Positions 49,555 to 58,604 of a stretch of DNA of 64,000 nucleotides are shown here, one piece after another. The stretch spans positions 1 through 64,000 of the forward strand of contig CAMNML010000002.1 of assembly GCA_946544685.1 (NCBI GenBank). The letters are read 5' to 3'. The notes beneath the pieces were generated by a model, which searched no databases, had not been told where the DNA came from, and saw only the letters and a list, made by a program, of their open reading frames with translations. Both the position numbers and the translations under genes were made by a program. Source of the stretch: an uncultured Caryophanales bacterium (GTDB taxonomy: Bacteria; Bacillota_I; Bacilli_A; RF39; UBA660). Positions within the stretch are counted from its first letter, which is position 1. The number at the start of each line of letters is the position of its first letter.

Positions 49555-50385
49555 ATGAACGGAATAATAATTAAAATAATAAGTAATGATTATACAATAG
49601 TATCAGAAGAAAAAGAATATATCTGTAAAGCAAGGGGAAAATTTAGAAAAGAAAAAATAACTCCCCTTGTTGGAGATAATTGCATATTTGATAGTGAAAA
49701 AAAATACATAATAGAAATACAAAAAAGAAAAAACGAGCTAATAAGACCACCTGTAGCAAATATAGATCAAGCATTTATAATAACAAGTGCAAAAGAACCA
49801 GATTTTTCTTCAAATCTATTAGATAAACTATTATGTATAATAGAATATAACAATATAAAACCAATTATATGCTTCACAAAGCTAGACTTATTAAATAAGG
49901 AAGAACTAAATAATATCGAAACAATAATAAACTACTATAAAAAAATAGGATACCAAGTATATAAAAATACAGAAATAGAAGAAATAAAAAAACAATTTAA
50001 AAACAAAAAAACAGTATTTACAGGACAAAGTGGCGCAGGAAAATCAACACTACTAAATAAATTAGATAATAAGTTAAACTTAAAAACTAATGAAATATCA
50101 CAAGCACTAGGAAGAGGAAAACATACAACTAGACATGTTGAATTATTAAACTTATATAATGGCCTAATAGCGGATACACCAGGATTCTCAAGTTTAGAAT
50201 TTATTGATATGAAAAATGAAGATATAAGAGATAATTTTGTTGAATTCAATCAATATAGAGACGAATGTGAATATAAAGATTGTATGCATATAAGTGAAAA
50301 AAACTGTAAAATAAAAGAAGAATTAGAAAAAGGTAATATATTAAAAAGTAGATATGAAAACTACTTAAAATTCATAAAGAGGTGA
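49555..50385 (+). CDS. rsgA: Ribosome small-subunit GTPase RsgA
   Basis: 276 residues. A circularly permuted GTPase checking late 30S assembly. The OB fold (1 to about 65) is followed by FTKLDLL (G4), GQSGAGKSTLLNKL (G1), GRGKHTTRHVEL (G2) and DTPGFSS (G3). The C-terminal zinc motif is DECEYKDCMHISEKNCKI (Cys, Cys-His and Cys). ATG 49555 is preferred; GTG 49537 would lie in the end of prkC. Same position as cpgA in Bacillus. Confidence 0.95.
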   Translation: MNGIIIKIISNDYTIVSEEKEYICKARGKFRKEKITPLVGDNCIFDSEKKYIIEIQKRKNELIRPPVANIDQAFIITSAKEPDFSSNLLDKLLCIIEYNNIKPIICFTKLDLLNKEELNNIETIINYYKKIGYQVYKNTEIEEIKKQFKNKKTVFTGQSGAGKSTLLNKLDNKLNLKTNEISQALGRGKHTTRHVELLNLYNGLIADTPGFSSLEFIDMKNEDIRDNFVEFNQYRDECEYKDCMHISEKNCKIKEELEKGNILKSRYENYLKFIKR

Positions 50386-50388
50386 AAA

Positions 50389-51015
50389 ATGTTATCAGTA
50401 TCAATATTAGGAATAAAAGAAAATATAAAAGAAAATATACAAAAAATAGATAAATTAAACATTAACTTTTTTCACATAGATATAATGGATGGAATATTCG
50501 TACCAAATAAAACATGGGAATATGAAGAAATAAAGAAATATATAAATCAAACAAAAAAACCAAAAGATATACACTTGATGGTAAACAATCCAAAAGAATA
50601 CATAAAGAAATACATAAACCTAAATCCAGAAATAATAACATTCCATTATGAAGCAACAAACGAACATATAGAACTAATAAAATATATAAAACAAAATAAT
50701 ATTAAAGCAGGAATATCTATAAAGCCAAATACAGAAGTAAAAGAAATAAAAGATATACTAAAATATGTAGATTTAGTACTTGTAATGAGCGTAGAACCTG
50801 GAAAAGGTGGACAAAAATATATAGAAAAATCAACAAATAAAATAAATGAATTAAAACAAATAAGAGAAAAAAATAACTACACATACCTAATAGAAGTTGA
50901 TGGCGGTATAAATGATATAACAAAAAAAGAAGCAAAAAATGCAGATATACTAGTAGTAGGTAGTTTTATAACAAATGGAAATTACGAAGAACAAATAAAA
51001 AAGATACAAGATTAG
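50389..51015 (+). CDS. rpe: Ribulose-phosphate 3-epimerase
   Basis: 208 residues, a TIM barrel interconverting ribulose 5-phosphate and xylulose 5-phosphate. Visible are FFHIDIMDGIFVPN (His/Asp metal and catalytic site), KDIHLMVNNP, ITFHYEA, VLVMSVEPGKGGQKYI (the VxPGxxGQ motif) and EVDGGIN. Asp, His and Glu ligands are in place. It is slightly shorter than usual (about 217) and rather diverged. ATG follows GAGGTGAAAA, 3 nt after rsgA. thiN, which often follows, is absent. Confidence 0.92.
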   Translation: MLSVSILGIKENIKENIQKIDKLNINFFHIDIMDGIFVPNKTWEYEEIKKYINQTKKPKDIHLMVNNPKEYIKKYINLNPEIITFHYEATNEHIELIKYIKQNNIKAGISIKPNTEVKEIKDILKYVDLVLVMSVEPGKGGQKYIEKSTNKINELKQIREKNNYTYLIEVDGGINDITKKEAKNADILVVGSFITNGNYEEQIKKIQD

Positions 51016-51031
51016 TAAACTTGTATCTTTT
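50999..51031 (+). terminator. Terminator of the rlmN-rpe operon
   Basis: AAGATACAAG (51001-51010) pairs with CTTGTATCTT (51020-51029), with A and T flanks; the rpe stop lies in it. Confidence 0.85.
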
Positions 51032-51090
51032 AAAATTAAATGCTTAATAAAAAAAGAATAACCAATAAATACCAACCACAAAAGTGATAA

Positions 51091-51120
51091 AAAAAGAATA
51101 GACACAAGTCTATTCTTTTA
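51091..51120 (-). terminator. Terminator of the CPBP gene (bidirectional hairpin)
   Basis: AAAAGAATAGAC (51092-51103) pairs with GTCTATTCTTTT (51108-51119), with A/T flanks on both sides, between convergent genes. Confidence 0.8.
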
Positions 51121-52149
51121 TAGTAATATTATCTGTAATAACATAACAACTGTATTATGACAAGCATGACACAATATATTATTTATAATATTATTAGTCT
51201 TAGCGTAAATATAAGCAAATCCACAACCTAAAATAGAATAAGGGATAGCCATAAATAAAGCACCGATAATACTTCCTTCACTTATTGTATGAAGAAGACC
51301 AAATAACAATCCAGAAACAATAACAAATAAAATATCATTCTTAATGAATCTCCTTATACAACCTCTAAATAATATTTCCTCAACAATAGGCGCTAACAAT
51401 GCAGCTAAAGGAAAAGTAAACCATATAGGCATTGCCTCAATTTGTTGTTGATTAACAGGCATATTTTTATTAACAGCAACACAAATTATACTACAAATAA
51501 AATAAATAATATAAATTATACCAAGTCTAGGCAAAACAAATAAAATATATTCTTTATATGCATTTTTAAAAGTAATAAAATCTCTTTTTAAATTATCTTT
51601 AAATATAAAAACCAATATAGCAAGAACAACTAGATAAATAAAAATAGAATAAATATAATTATTTAAATTAGGAATAAAACTTTGAGAAAAATAAACAATA
51701 AAACAAACAATAGCGCCTATAACTCCTTTTTTACCATTAGAATAACGTTCTAATTTTGGAATATCTTTCTTTTCAACTTTAGAAACATTTTGCTTAATAG
51801 TAGCAGCAAGAATAATATTTATAATAGAAAGTATAGAAACAAAAGTATTTCCAGAAGTAATAAATAAAGCAATACTAATACCTAAAACAAAATTTTTCAT
51901 TGAGATAATCCTATCCATAAAGGCTATAACAAGAATAACAAAACTAATGACAATCGAAATAATACTAGGAATAATAAAAATTGAATTGCTACTATAAACA
52001 CTTGATAACCTCTCACCAAAAGATCCAGGTATTTTCGATACCATCTCAAGCATTGCTTCCCTAGATGCATCCGCATTTACAATAGAAATTATAGATAAAA
52101 ATATGATAACAATTGATGAAATAATAAAATAATTCCTTTTCTTATTCAT
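51118..52149 (-). CDS. CPBP family intramembrane metalloprotease
   Basis: 343 residues with about eight transmembrane helices. The CPBP (Abi/CAAX-protease) motifs are APIVEEILFRGCIRRF (EExxxR), LFGLLHTISEG (FxxxH) and a late HACHN. Such proteases cleave membrane-associated peptides or prenylated proteins; the target is unknown. The start at 52149 (minus) follows AGGAGGATTTTT. A longer reading to 52215 would cross the promoter and is rejected. Divergent from the VanY gene. Confidence 0.88.
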   Translation of the reverse strand: MNKKRNYFIISSIVIIFLSIISIVNADASREAMLEMVSKIPGSFGERLSSVYSSNSIFIIPSIISIVISFVILVIAFMDRIISMKNFVLGISIALFITSGNTFVSILSIINIILAATIKQNVSKVEKKDIPKLERYSNGKKGVIGAIVCFIVYFSQSFIPNLNNYIYSIFIYLVVLAILVFIFKDNLKRDFITFKNAYKEYILFVLPRLGIIYIIYFICSIICVAVNKNMPVNQQQIEAMPIWFTFPLAALLAPIVEEILFRGCIRRFIKNDILFVIVSGLLFGLLHTISEGSIIGALFMAIPYSILGCGFAYIYAKTNNIINNILCHACHNTVVMLLQIILL

Positions 52150-52161
52150 AAAAATCCTCCT

Positions 52162-52247
52162 AACATAAAATATTATATCAATAAATAAATAAATAAGTAA
52201 ATAAAACAATAACACTAATTTACATAATTAGACATAAGTGATATAAT
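52162..52247. promoter_or_regulatory. Divergent promoters of the CPBP and VanY-type genes
   Basis: On the minus strand an extended -10 TG-A-TATAAT lies at 52170-52162. On the plus strand TTTACA (52219-52224), 17 nt and extended -10 TG-A-TATAAT (52239-52247) serve the VanY gene. Between them lies a run of AAAT tandem repeats (about 52172-52204). Confidence 0.65.
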
Positions 52248-52268
52248 AAATAAAGAAGGTAGGCACAT

Positions 52269-53210
52269 ATGAAAAAAAGAAAAATAAAAAAATCAATAAT
52301 AAAAAAATTCGTAATATTAGTATTATTAATATTAATAACAATAGGCATAAAAATAACAATAGATATAACTAAATACCATAAAACTAATGAGTATAAATTA
52401 AAAAAAATAGGGTATACAACAGAAGAAATTAAAACAATTATAAGTGACTCAGATGAAAACATAAAATACATACTAGAAAATGAATATAATCAAACTATTG
52501 TAGATTTTATGAATCAAAAATACTATCTGCAAAAGAATCTAGAAAAATACATAAATTATAAAAAACAACATGAAGAAAAACACATAGAAGAAATAGTTAG
52601 AACAATAAATGTAAATAGAGAAAATGATTATTATACAAATATAAAAGACACAAACATAGAAAAAAAAGAACTAATGCTTGTAAATAAATACAATAAACTT
52701 TCAGAAACATACGAACCAACAAATATAATAACAATACCAGCAAAATATGCATATAGCGGAAATAAAACATCAGAAGAGGCACTAGAATATTATAAAAAAA
52801 TGTATGATGCAGCAAAAAACGATGGAATAAATTTAGTAATATCATCAGCCTATAGAAGCTATCAAGAACAACAAGAAACATACGATGAATACGAAAAAAT
52901 AAAAAAAGACAAAATCGATACCTATGCAGCACGACCAGGTCATTCAGAACATCAAACAGGTCTTGCATTTGACATTCTAACGCTAGGTGTTAGAACAACA
53001 GAATTTGATAAAACAAAAGAATTCAACTGGTTAAAAGAAAACTCATATAAGTATGGATTCATACTAAGATATCCTGAAGGAAAAGAAGATATAACAGGAT
53101 ATGATTATGAGTCATGGCATTATAGATATGTAGGAGAAAATGCTGCAAAAATAATACATGACGAAGAAATAACATTCGATGAATACTATGCATACTACAT
53201 AGAAAAATAA
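52269..53210 (+). CDS. D-alanyl-D-alanine carboxypeptidase, VanY/M15B family
   Basis: 313 residues. An N-terminal signal-anchor (about 13-33) and a helical stalk precede the M15 domain: ISSAYRSYQEQQETY, PGHSEHQTGLAFDI (SxHxxGxAxD zinc ligands) and SWHYRYVG with the last His. It trims D-Ala from peptidoglycan stem peptides outside the cell. ATG 52269 follows AAGGTAGG. The stop is 15 nt before the P-type ATPase start, so they may be cotranscribed. Confidence 0.92.
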   Translation: MKKRKIKKSIIKKFVILVLLILITIGIKITIDITKYHKTNEYKLKKIGYTTEEIKTIISDSDENIKYILENEYNQTIVDFMNQKYYLQKNLEKYINYKKQHEEKHIEEIVRTINVNRENDYYTNIKDTNIEKKELMLVNKYNKLSETYEPTNIITIPAKYAYSGNKTSEEALEYYKKMYDAAKNDGINLVISSAYRSYQEQQETYDEYEKIKKDKIDTYAARPGHSEHQTGLAFDILTLGVRTTEFDKTKEFNWLKENSYKYGFILRYPEGKEDITGYDYESWHYRYVGENAAKIIHDEEITFDEYYAYYIEK

Positions 53211-53225
53211 TAGATAGGGGATTTT

Positions 53226-55523
53226 ATGAAAACAAATACAGAAATAGGACTAACAGAAAACGAAGTATTAGAAAGAATAAATCAAGGACAAATTAATCAT
53301 GACACAACAATAAAAACAAAAAGTATAAAAGACATATTTAGGACAAATATATGCACACTATTTAATTTTTTAAATTTATTTTTAGGATTAATAGTATTAA
53401 CAGTCGGCTCCTATAAAAATCTATTATTTTTAGGAACGATTCTATGTAATACAACTATAGGCATAATACAAGAAATAAAAAGTAAAAAAACAATAGACAA
53501 ACTATCGCTAGTCACAGAAAAAAAATCTAAAGTATTAAGAAACAGCAAAGAAATAATAATAAGCTCAAATGAAATTGTAAAAGACGATATAATAATACTA
53601 GAAATAGGAAATCAAATAGTGTCAGACTGTGAAATAGTAGAGGGAGAAGTAGAAGTAAATGAATCGCTAATAACAGGAGAAATTGACCCGATAAAAAAAC
53701 ATCAAAAAGACACACTACTATCAGGAAGTTTTATAGTAAGTGGTAAATGCAAAGCACAAGTAATACACGTAGCAGAAGAAAACTATACTTATAAAATATC
53801 AAAAGACGCAAAATATCTAAAACAAACATCATCAGAAATAATGATATCATTAAAAAAAATAATAAAAGTAATATCATATTTAATAATACCAATTGGAATA
53901 CTATTTTTCTATAAGCAAACATGTATAAGTAATAATACCATTCCTAATGCAGTACTAAATACAACAGCAGCAATAATTGCAATAATACCAGACGGATTAA
54001 TGCTATTAACGAGTACTGTAATGGCAATAAGTGTAATAAAATTGTCAAAATACAAAGTACTAATACAAGAATTATACTGCATAGAAAACTTAGCAAGAGT
54101 TGACACAATATGTTTCGATAAAACAGGAACTCTAACTAAAGGAACAATGAGTGTAAAAGACTATATAAAAATTAAAGATGAAAATATAGATAATATTATA
54201 AAAGAAATATGCTATAACTTAGATAATCATAATGCAACAATGAATGCATTAACAAAAAAATATGGAAAAACAAATAATTTAAAAGTAAAAGAAATTATAC
54301 CGTTTTCATCAGAAAAAAAATATTCGGCAGTAATGTTTGAAGATGAAACGTATGCAATAGGAGCACCAGAATATTTATTAAAAAACATTGAACCCTTAAA
54401 ACAAATAATAAACACATATGAAGACTATAGAATATTACTACTTGCGAAAGGAAAAAATATAGATGAATTAGAACCGTTAGGAGTATTTTTAATTGAAGAT
54501 GAGTTGCGAAATGAAGCAAAAGAAACAATTGAATTCTTCGAAAAAAATAATGTAACAGTAAAAATAATATCAGGAGATAATCCAAAGACTGTATCAAAAA
54601 TAGCAAAAAAAATAGGTCTTTCATTTTGGGAAGAATATATAGATACTACAAATATGACAGAAGAACAATTAATTGAAATAGCAGATAAATATAGAATATT
54701 TGGTAGAGTTACACCCCAAGGAAAAAAGACATTAGTCAGTGCAATGCAAAACAATAAGCACACAGTTGCAATGACCGGAGATGGTGTAAACGATGTTTTA
54801 GCACTAAGACAAGCAGACTGTGCAATAGCTGTAAGAGAAGGATCAGAAGCAGCAAGAAATGTAGCACACTTAGTATTATTAAATTCGGACTTCAAATCAA
54901 TACCTAAAATTGTGCTAGAAGGAAGAAAAACAATAAATAATATTGAGAGATCAGCAAGTTTATTTATTACCAAAACACTGTATGCAACATTCTTACTTTT
55001 ACTATTTTTATTGGTAGATAGAACATATCCATTTATGCCAATACAACTTACATTAACTAGTACATTCACAATAGGGATACCTGCATTTATTTTAGCACTT
55101 GAGCCAAATAAAGAAATAGTAAAAAAACACTTTTTGCTTAATGTAATAAAAGTCGCAATTCCAACATCACTCACAATTGCGTTTAATATGATATTATTAA
55201 TAATAGCTGCAAATGTGACAAGTATTTCAAATCAAACAATATCAACATTAGCAGTATTACTTCTTGCTACAACAGGATTCATGCATATATATAGAATATC
55301 TGCACCTTTGAACTTAGTAAGAACAACACTATTAATAACAATGATAATATCATTTATAACTGCAATATTTGGATTTAAAAACTTATTCTCATTATCAATG
55401 ATTGACAATGGTATATTAGCTATATATTTAATTCTAATGTTATTCTCATACCTATTCTTTAATATTATTACGAAAATATTTGATAATTATATATTTAAAA
55501 CAAATGAAATACATAATAGATAA
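53226..55523 (+). CDS. Cation-transporting P-type ATPase (P2-like, CtpE-like)
   Basis: 765 residues. The N-terminal domain, actuator domain with LITGEIDP (TGE loop), transmembrane helix 4 with AIIPDGLMLLTS (PxGL type), phosphorylation site DKTGTLTKG (about 298), IISGDNP and MTGDGVNDVLALRQADCAIA are all present. About ten membrane helices. The PDG(L)MLL pattern resembles CtpE-type Ca2+ transporters; the ion is inferred. AGGGGATTTT precedes the ATG. It overlaps the YgjP-like gene by 20 nt. Confidence 0.9.
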   Translation: MKTNTEIGLTENEVLERINQGQINHDTTIKTKSIKDIFRTNICTLFNFLNLFLGLIVLTVGSYKNLLFLGTILCNTTIGIIQEIKSKKTIDKLSLVTEKKSKVLRNSKEIIISSNEIVKDDIIILEIGNQIVSDCEIVEGEVEVNESLITGEIDPIKKHQKDTLLSGSFIVSGKCKAQVIHVAEENYTYKISKDAKYLKQTSSEIMISLKKIIKVISYLIIPIGILFFYKQTCISNNTIPNAVLNTTAAIIAIIPDGLMLLTSTVMAISVIKLSKYKVLIQELYCIENLARVDTICFDKTGTLTKGTMSVKDYIKIKDENIDNIIKEICYNLDNHNATMNALTKKYGKTNNLKVKEIIPFSSEKKYSAVMFEDETYAIGAPEYLLKNIEPLKQIINTYEDYRILLLAKGKNIDELEPLGVFLIEDELRNEAKETIEFFEKNNVTVKIISGDNPKTVSKIAKKIGLSFWEEYIDTTNMTEEQLIEIADKYRIFGRVTPQGKKTLVSAMQNNKHTVAMTGDGVNDVLALRQADCAIAVREGSEAARNVAHLVLLNSDFKSIPKIVLEGRKTINNIERSASLFITKTLYATFLLLLFLLVDRTYPFMPIQLTLTSTFTIGIPAFILALEPNKEIVKKHFLLNVIKVAIPTSLTIAFNMILLIIAANVTSISNQTISTLAVLLLATTGFMHIYRISAPLNLVRTTLLITMIISFITAIFGFKNLFSLSMIDNGILAIYLILMLFSYLFFNIITKIFDNYIFKTNEIHNR

Positions 55524-56136
55524 TAAAGAATACGAAGTTGTAATAATAAAAAAGAATAATAAAAATACATACATAAGAGTAAAAGATGATTTGAAAATAT
55601 ATGTAACAACAAATATATTTTCAAGTAAACAATACATAAAAAAAATAATAGATAATAATACAGAATCAATAAAAAAAATGATAGAACAACAAATAAAACA
55701 AATAAAAAAGAAAGAATACTTCTATTTTTTAGGAAAAAAATACGAAGTGTTCATAGATGAAGTTGATGGAGTGAAAATTTTAGACGACGCAATATTTGTG
55801 AATAATGAAAAAATTTTAAATAAGTGGTTAAGTAATAAAATAAAAGAACTATTTAAAGAAAGACTTGACTACAATTTTAATAGATATCAAGAAGAAATAC
55901 CATATCCAAAATTAAAAATAAGAGAAATGAAAACAAGATGGGGAGTATGTAATATAAGAGATAATTCAGTAACACTAAATTCAAAACTAATAGAATATGA
56001 TATAGAAAAACTAGATTACGTAATAATACATGAGCTATCTCATTTTATACACTTCAACCATTCAAAAGCATTTTGGCATCAAGTAGAAAAATACACTCCA
56101 AATTATAAAAAAATAAGAAAAGAATTAAAAGACTAA
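55504..56136 (+). CDS. YgjP/DUF45-type zinc metallopeptidase
   Basis: 210 residues. The family has an N-terminal beta domain and a C-terminal minigluzincin: MKTRWGVCN, then YVIIHELSHFIHFNHSKAFW (HExxH plus a third His in NHSxxFW) near residue 170. Role unknown; often called M48-like or metal-dependent hydrolase. ATG 55504 is chosen as start; the alternative at 55480 only adds eight residues in the P-ATPase overlap. No strong ribosome site, so coupling to the ATPase is likely. Confidence 0.88.
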   Translation: MKYIIDNKEYEVVIIKKNNKNTYIRVKDDLKIYVTTNIFSSKQYIKKIIDNNTESIKKMIEQQIKQIKKKEYFYFLGKKYEVFIDEVDGVKILDDAIFVNNEKILNKWLSNKIKELFKERLDYNFNRYQEEIPYPKLKIREMKTRWGVCNIRDNSVTLNSKLIEYDIEKLDYVIIHELSHFIHFNHSKAFWHQVEKYTPNYKKIRKELKD

Positions 56137-56159
56137 AAAATGACAAAAAAATAAGAAAC

Positions 56160-56190
56160 AATCATCTATAATAAAAATAGGTGATTTTTT
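56160..56190 (+). promoter_or_regulatory. Hairpin closing the cse60 ribosome site, followed by a T run
   Basis: AATCATCTAT (56160-56169) pairs with ATAGGTGATT (56177-56186, one G-T pair). The right arm contains the Shine-Dalgarno AGGTGA, and TTTT follows before ATG 56191. It may also act as a terminator. A TATAAT box overlaps the left arm and loop (56167-56172). Confidence 0.6.
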
Positions 56191-56367
56191 ATGAAAGTAA
56201 AACTTTTTGATGAAGCACACGAACTTGACTTGGAAGCATCTATAAATAAATTTTTAGACACACTAGAAGGAGACATAATAGACATAAAATACCAAGTGGC
56301 TTTAAGTATATCTGGAGAAGAACAAATATACTGCTTTTCAGCCATGATAATATACAATAAAGACTAA
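56191..56367 (+). CDS. cse60: Sporulation protein Cse60 homologue
   Basis: 58 residues. The pattern VKLFDEAHELDLEASINKFL, then DIKYQVALS and EEQIYCFSAMIIY, closely follows Bacillus Cse60, a SigE-dependent protein of unknown function. Position after a YgjP-like gene is not conserved that I know. Its ribosome site lies in a hairpin. Confidence 0.88.
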   Translation: MKVKLFDEAHELDLEASINKFLDTLEGDIIDIKYQVALSISGEEQIYCFSAMIIYNKD

Positions 56368-56368
56368 A

Positions 56369-56417
56369 AACCTCTTTAAAAATAATACAATTTTTAGTAT
56401 AATACAAAAGAGGTGTT
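56369..56417 (+). promoter_or_regulatory. proS promoter and complementary arm to its ribosome site
   Basis: TTTAAA (56375-56380), 17 nt, TATAAT (56398-56403). AACCTCTTT (56369-56377) is complementary to AAAGAGGT (56407-56414), the proS Shine-Dalgarno region. RNA started at the local promoter would lack the left arm; readthrough RNA would include it. Confidence 0.55.
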
Positions 56418-56421
56418 TTAA

Positions 56422-57849
56422 ATGGAAAAACAAAATAATAAAATAACAAGTAGAGATATAGACTTCGCTAAATGGTATACAGACGTAGTAAGAGCAGCAA
56501 ACCTAGCAGATTATACTTCGGTAAAAGGATGTATCGCCATAGAGCCAAATGGATATGCAATATGGGAGCGTATGCAAGAAATACTAGACAAAGAATTCAA
56601 AAAATTAGGTCACGTAAATTGCCAAATGCCACTATTGATACCAGAGAATTTATTAAATAAAGAAAAAGACTTAGTAGCCGGATTTGCACCCGAAGTAGCA
56701 TGGGTAACAATAGGAGGTCAAAAAGAATTAGAAGAAAAACTATGTATAAGACCAACAAGTGAAACACTATTCTGCGATTACTATAAAAATCATGTAAAAT
56801 CACATAGAGATTTACCAAAACTATATAATCAATGGTGTAATGTATTACGTTGGGAAAAAGAAACAAGACCATTTTTAAGATCAAGAGAATTCTTGTGGCA
56901 AGAAGGACATACAATACACGCAACAGAAGAAGAAGCAAAGCAAGAAACAAATAAAATGTTAGAAGTATACTACAACTTTTTTAATGATGTACTAGCAATT
57001 CCATCAATAAAAGGAAGAAAAACAGAAAAAGAAAAATTTGCAGGAGCAGAATATACACTAACAAACGAAGCTTTAATGTATAATGGAGTAGCACTACAAT
57101 CAAGCACATCACATTACTTTGGGCAAAAATTTTCAAGAGCATATGATGTAAAATTTACTAATAAAGAAAACAAAGAAGAATATGTATATCAAACATCATG
57201 GGGAACAACCACAAGAATGATAGGAGCACTTATAATGGTACATAGTGATGATTATGGGCTAGTGTTACCTCCAAGAATAGCTCCAAAGCAAGTCGTAATA
57301 GTTCCAATCGGAAATAGTGAAGAAATAACAAATGTATCAAATAAAATAAACAAAGAATTACAAGAAAACAATATCACATCATATATAGATAACTCAGAAA
57401 AATCACCAGGATTCAAATTTGCAGAAGCAGAAGTAAATGGAATACCAGTAAGAATAGAAATAGGCGCAAGAGATTTAGAACAAAATAAAATAACATTTGC
57501 GCGTCGTGATACAAGAGAAAAAATGATAGAAGATAAAGATATAAACATAATAGAATATACAAAAAAACTATTAGAAACAATACAAAAAGATATGTATAAC
57601 AAAGCTCTAAACAGACGAAACAAATTAACATTTGAAGCACATAATATGAAAGATATTGAAAAAATATTAAATACACAACCAGGATTTATTCATGCAATGT
57701 GGTGTGGCGACGAACAATGTGAACTCAAAATTAAAGAAATAAAAGGATGCAAATCAAGATGTATAACAGACGAGAAACCGATAGACACAAAATGTGTATG
57801 TTGCGGTAAAGAAGCAAAACATCATGTAATTTGGGGAATACAATATTAA
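56422..57849 (+). CDS. proS: Prolyl-tRNA synthetase, archaeal/eukaryal type
   Basis: 475 residues. The bacterial ProRS (about 570) carries an editing insertion; this short form lacks it and has the archaeal-type C-terminal extension. Motifs are RPTSETLFCDYYK, motif 2 with NVLRWEKETRPFLRSREFLW, QEGHT, SWGTTTRMIGALIMVHSDD and LPPRIAPKQVVIVPIG. The C-terminal zinc-type domain has WCGDEQC and CVCCGKEA, ending in the conserved Tyr. AGAGGTG precedes the ATG. Confidence 0.96.
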   Translation: MEKQNNKITSRDIDFAKWYTDVVRAANLADYTSVKGCIAIEPNGYAIWERMQEILDKEFKKLGHVNCQMPLLIPENLLNKEKDLVAGFAPEVAWVTIGGQKELEEKLCIRPTSETLFCDYYKNHVKSHRDLPKLYNQWCNVLRWEKETRPFLRSREFLWQEGHTIHATEEEAKQETNKMLEVYYNFFNDVLAIPSIKGRKTEKEKFAGAEYTLTNEALMYNGVALQSSTSHYFGQKFSRAYDVKFTNKENKEEYVYQTSWGTTTRMIGALIMVHSDDYGLVLPPRIAPKQVVIVPIGNSEEITNVSNKINKELQENNITSYIDNSEKSPGFKFAEAEVNGIPVRIEIGARDLEQNKITFARRDTREKMIEDKDINIIEYTKKLLETIQKDMYNKALNRRNKLTFEAHNMKDIEKILNTQPGFIHAMWCGDEQCELKIKEIKGCKSRCITDEKPIDTKCVCCGKEAKHHVIWGIQY

Positions 57850-57868
57850 GTAGAGCAATCTACTTTTT
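57848..57868 (+). terminator. proS terminator
   Basis: AAGTAGA (57848-57854) pairs with TCTACTT (57859-57865), followed by T; it overlaps the stop codon. Confidence 0.75.
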
Positions 57869-57871
57869 ATA

Positions 57872-57900
57872 TTGAAAAAAGCAACCTTTTTTGATAAAAT
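57872..57900 (+). promoter_or_regulatory. Promoter of tcdA
   Basis: TTGAAA (57872-57877), 17 nt, TAAAAT (57895-57900). The spacer contains the small inverted repeat AAAAAAG/CTTTTTT. Confidence 0.6.
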
Positions 57901-57917
57901 TACTATAGGTGGTAAGA

Positions 57918-58604
57918 ATGCAAAATTTAAGTCGTTTAGAACTAATAACCAATAAAGAAATAATAAAAAGGATTAAAGAAAAAAACATACTATTAATAGG
58001 ATTAGGTGGAGTAGGAGGTTATACATTCGAAACGCTAATAAGAAGTGGAATAGAAAAAATTACAATAGTAGATGGAGATACATTTGAAGAATCAAACTTA
58101 AACAGACAAATTCTAGCACTGGATTCAACAATCAATAAGAATAAAACAGATGTAGCTGAAATAAGAGCAAAAGAAATAAATAAAAATACGAAAGTAAGAA
58201 AGATAACAAAAGTTTTGACAAAAGAAAATATAAACGAAATAGACTTTAAAGAGTATGACTATATAATAGATGCATGTGATACATTAGAAATAAAAAAAGA
58301 AATAATAAAAATATGTACAAAGAATAATATTAAATTTATAACATGTATGGGAACAGGAAATAAAATGCATCCAGAACTATTAAAAATAACCACACTAGAC
58401 AAAACAGAATACGATCCGATAGCAAAAAAACTAAGAAAATATGTAAAAGAAGAAAAAATTAACAAAAAGATAAAGGTAGTAGCATCAACAGAACCACCAA
58501 TTAAAACAAAAACAACAACTATAGGTTCAAATGCATTCGTACCAGGAACTGCAGGACTACTTTTAACAAGTTACATAATAAATGATATAGTAGGTGAATC
58601 ATGA
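57918..58604 (+). CDS. tcdA: tRNA threonylcarbamoyladenosine dehydratase TcdA
   Basis: 228 residues of the ThiF/MoeB E1-like family. It cyclises t6A37 to ct6A in tRNAs with ATP. Seen are NILLIGLGGVGGYTFETLIRSG (nucleotide-binding GxGGVG), DGDTFEESNLNRQ (DxDxxxxSNLNRQ), DACDTLEIKKEI, TCMGTGNKMHPE and SNAFVPGTAGLLL. Length normal for TcdA. AGGTGGTAAG precedes ATG 57918; GTG 57909 would start inside that site. It overlaps the next gene by 4 nt. Confidence 0.92.
   Translation: MQNLSRLELITNKEIIKRIKEKNILLIGLGGVGGYTFETLIRSGIEKITIVDGDTFEESNLNRQILALDSTINKNKTDVAEIRAKEINKNTKVRKITKVLTKENINEIDFKEYDYIIDACDTLEIKKEIIKICTKNNIKFITCMGTGNKMHPELLKITTLDKTEYDPIAKKLRKYVKEEKINKKIKVVASTEPPIKTKTTTIGSNAFVPGTAGLLLTSYIINDIVGES

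Noticed and set aside
52172..52204. AAAT tandem repeats between the CPBP and VanY genes as a possible CRISPR or origin-like repeat.
   Set aside because: Units are 4 bp with no spacers; this is simple AT-rich sequence in a promoter region.
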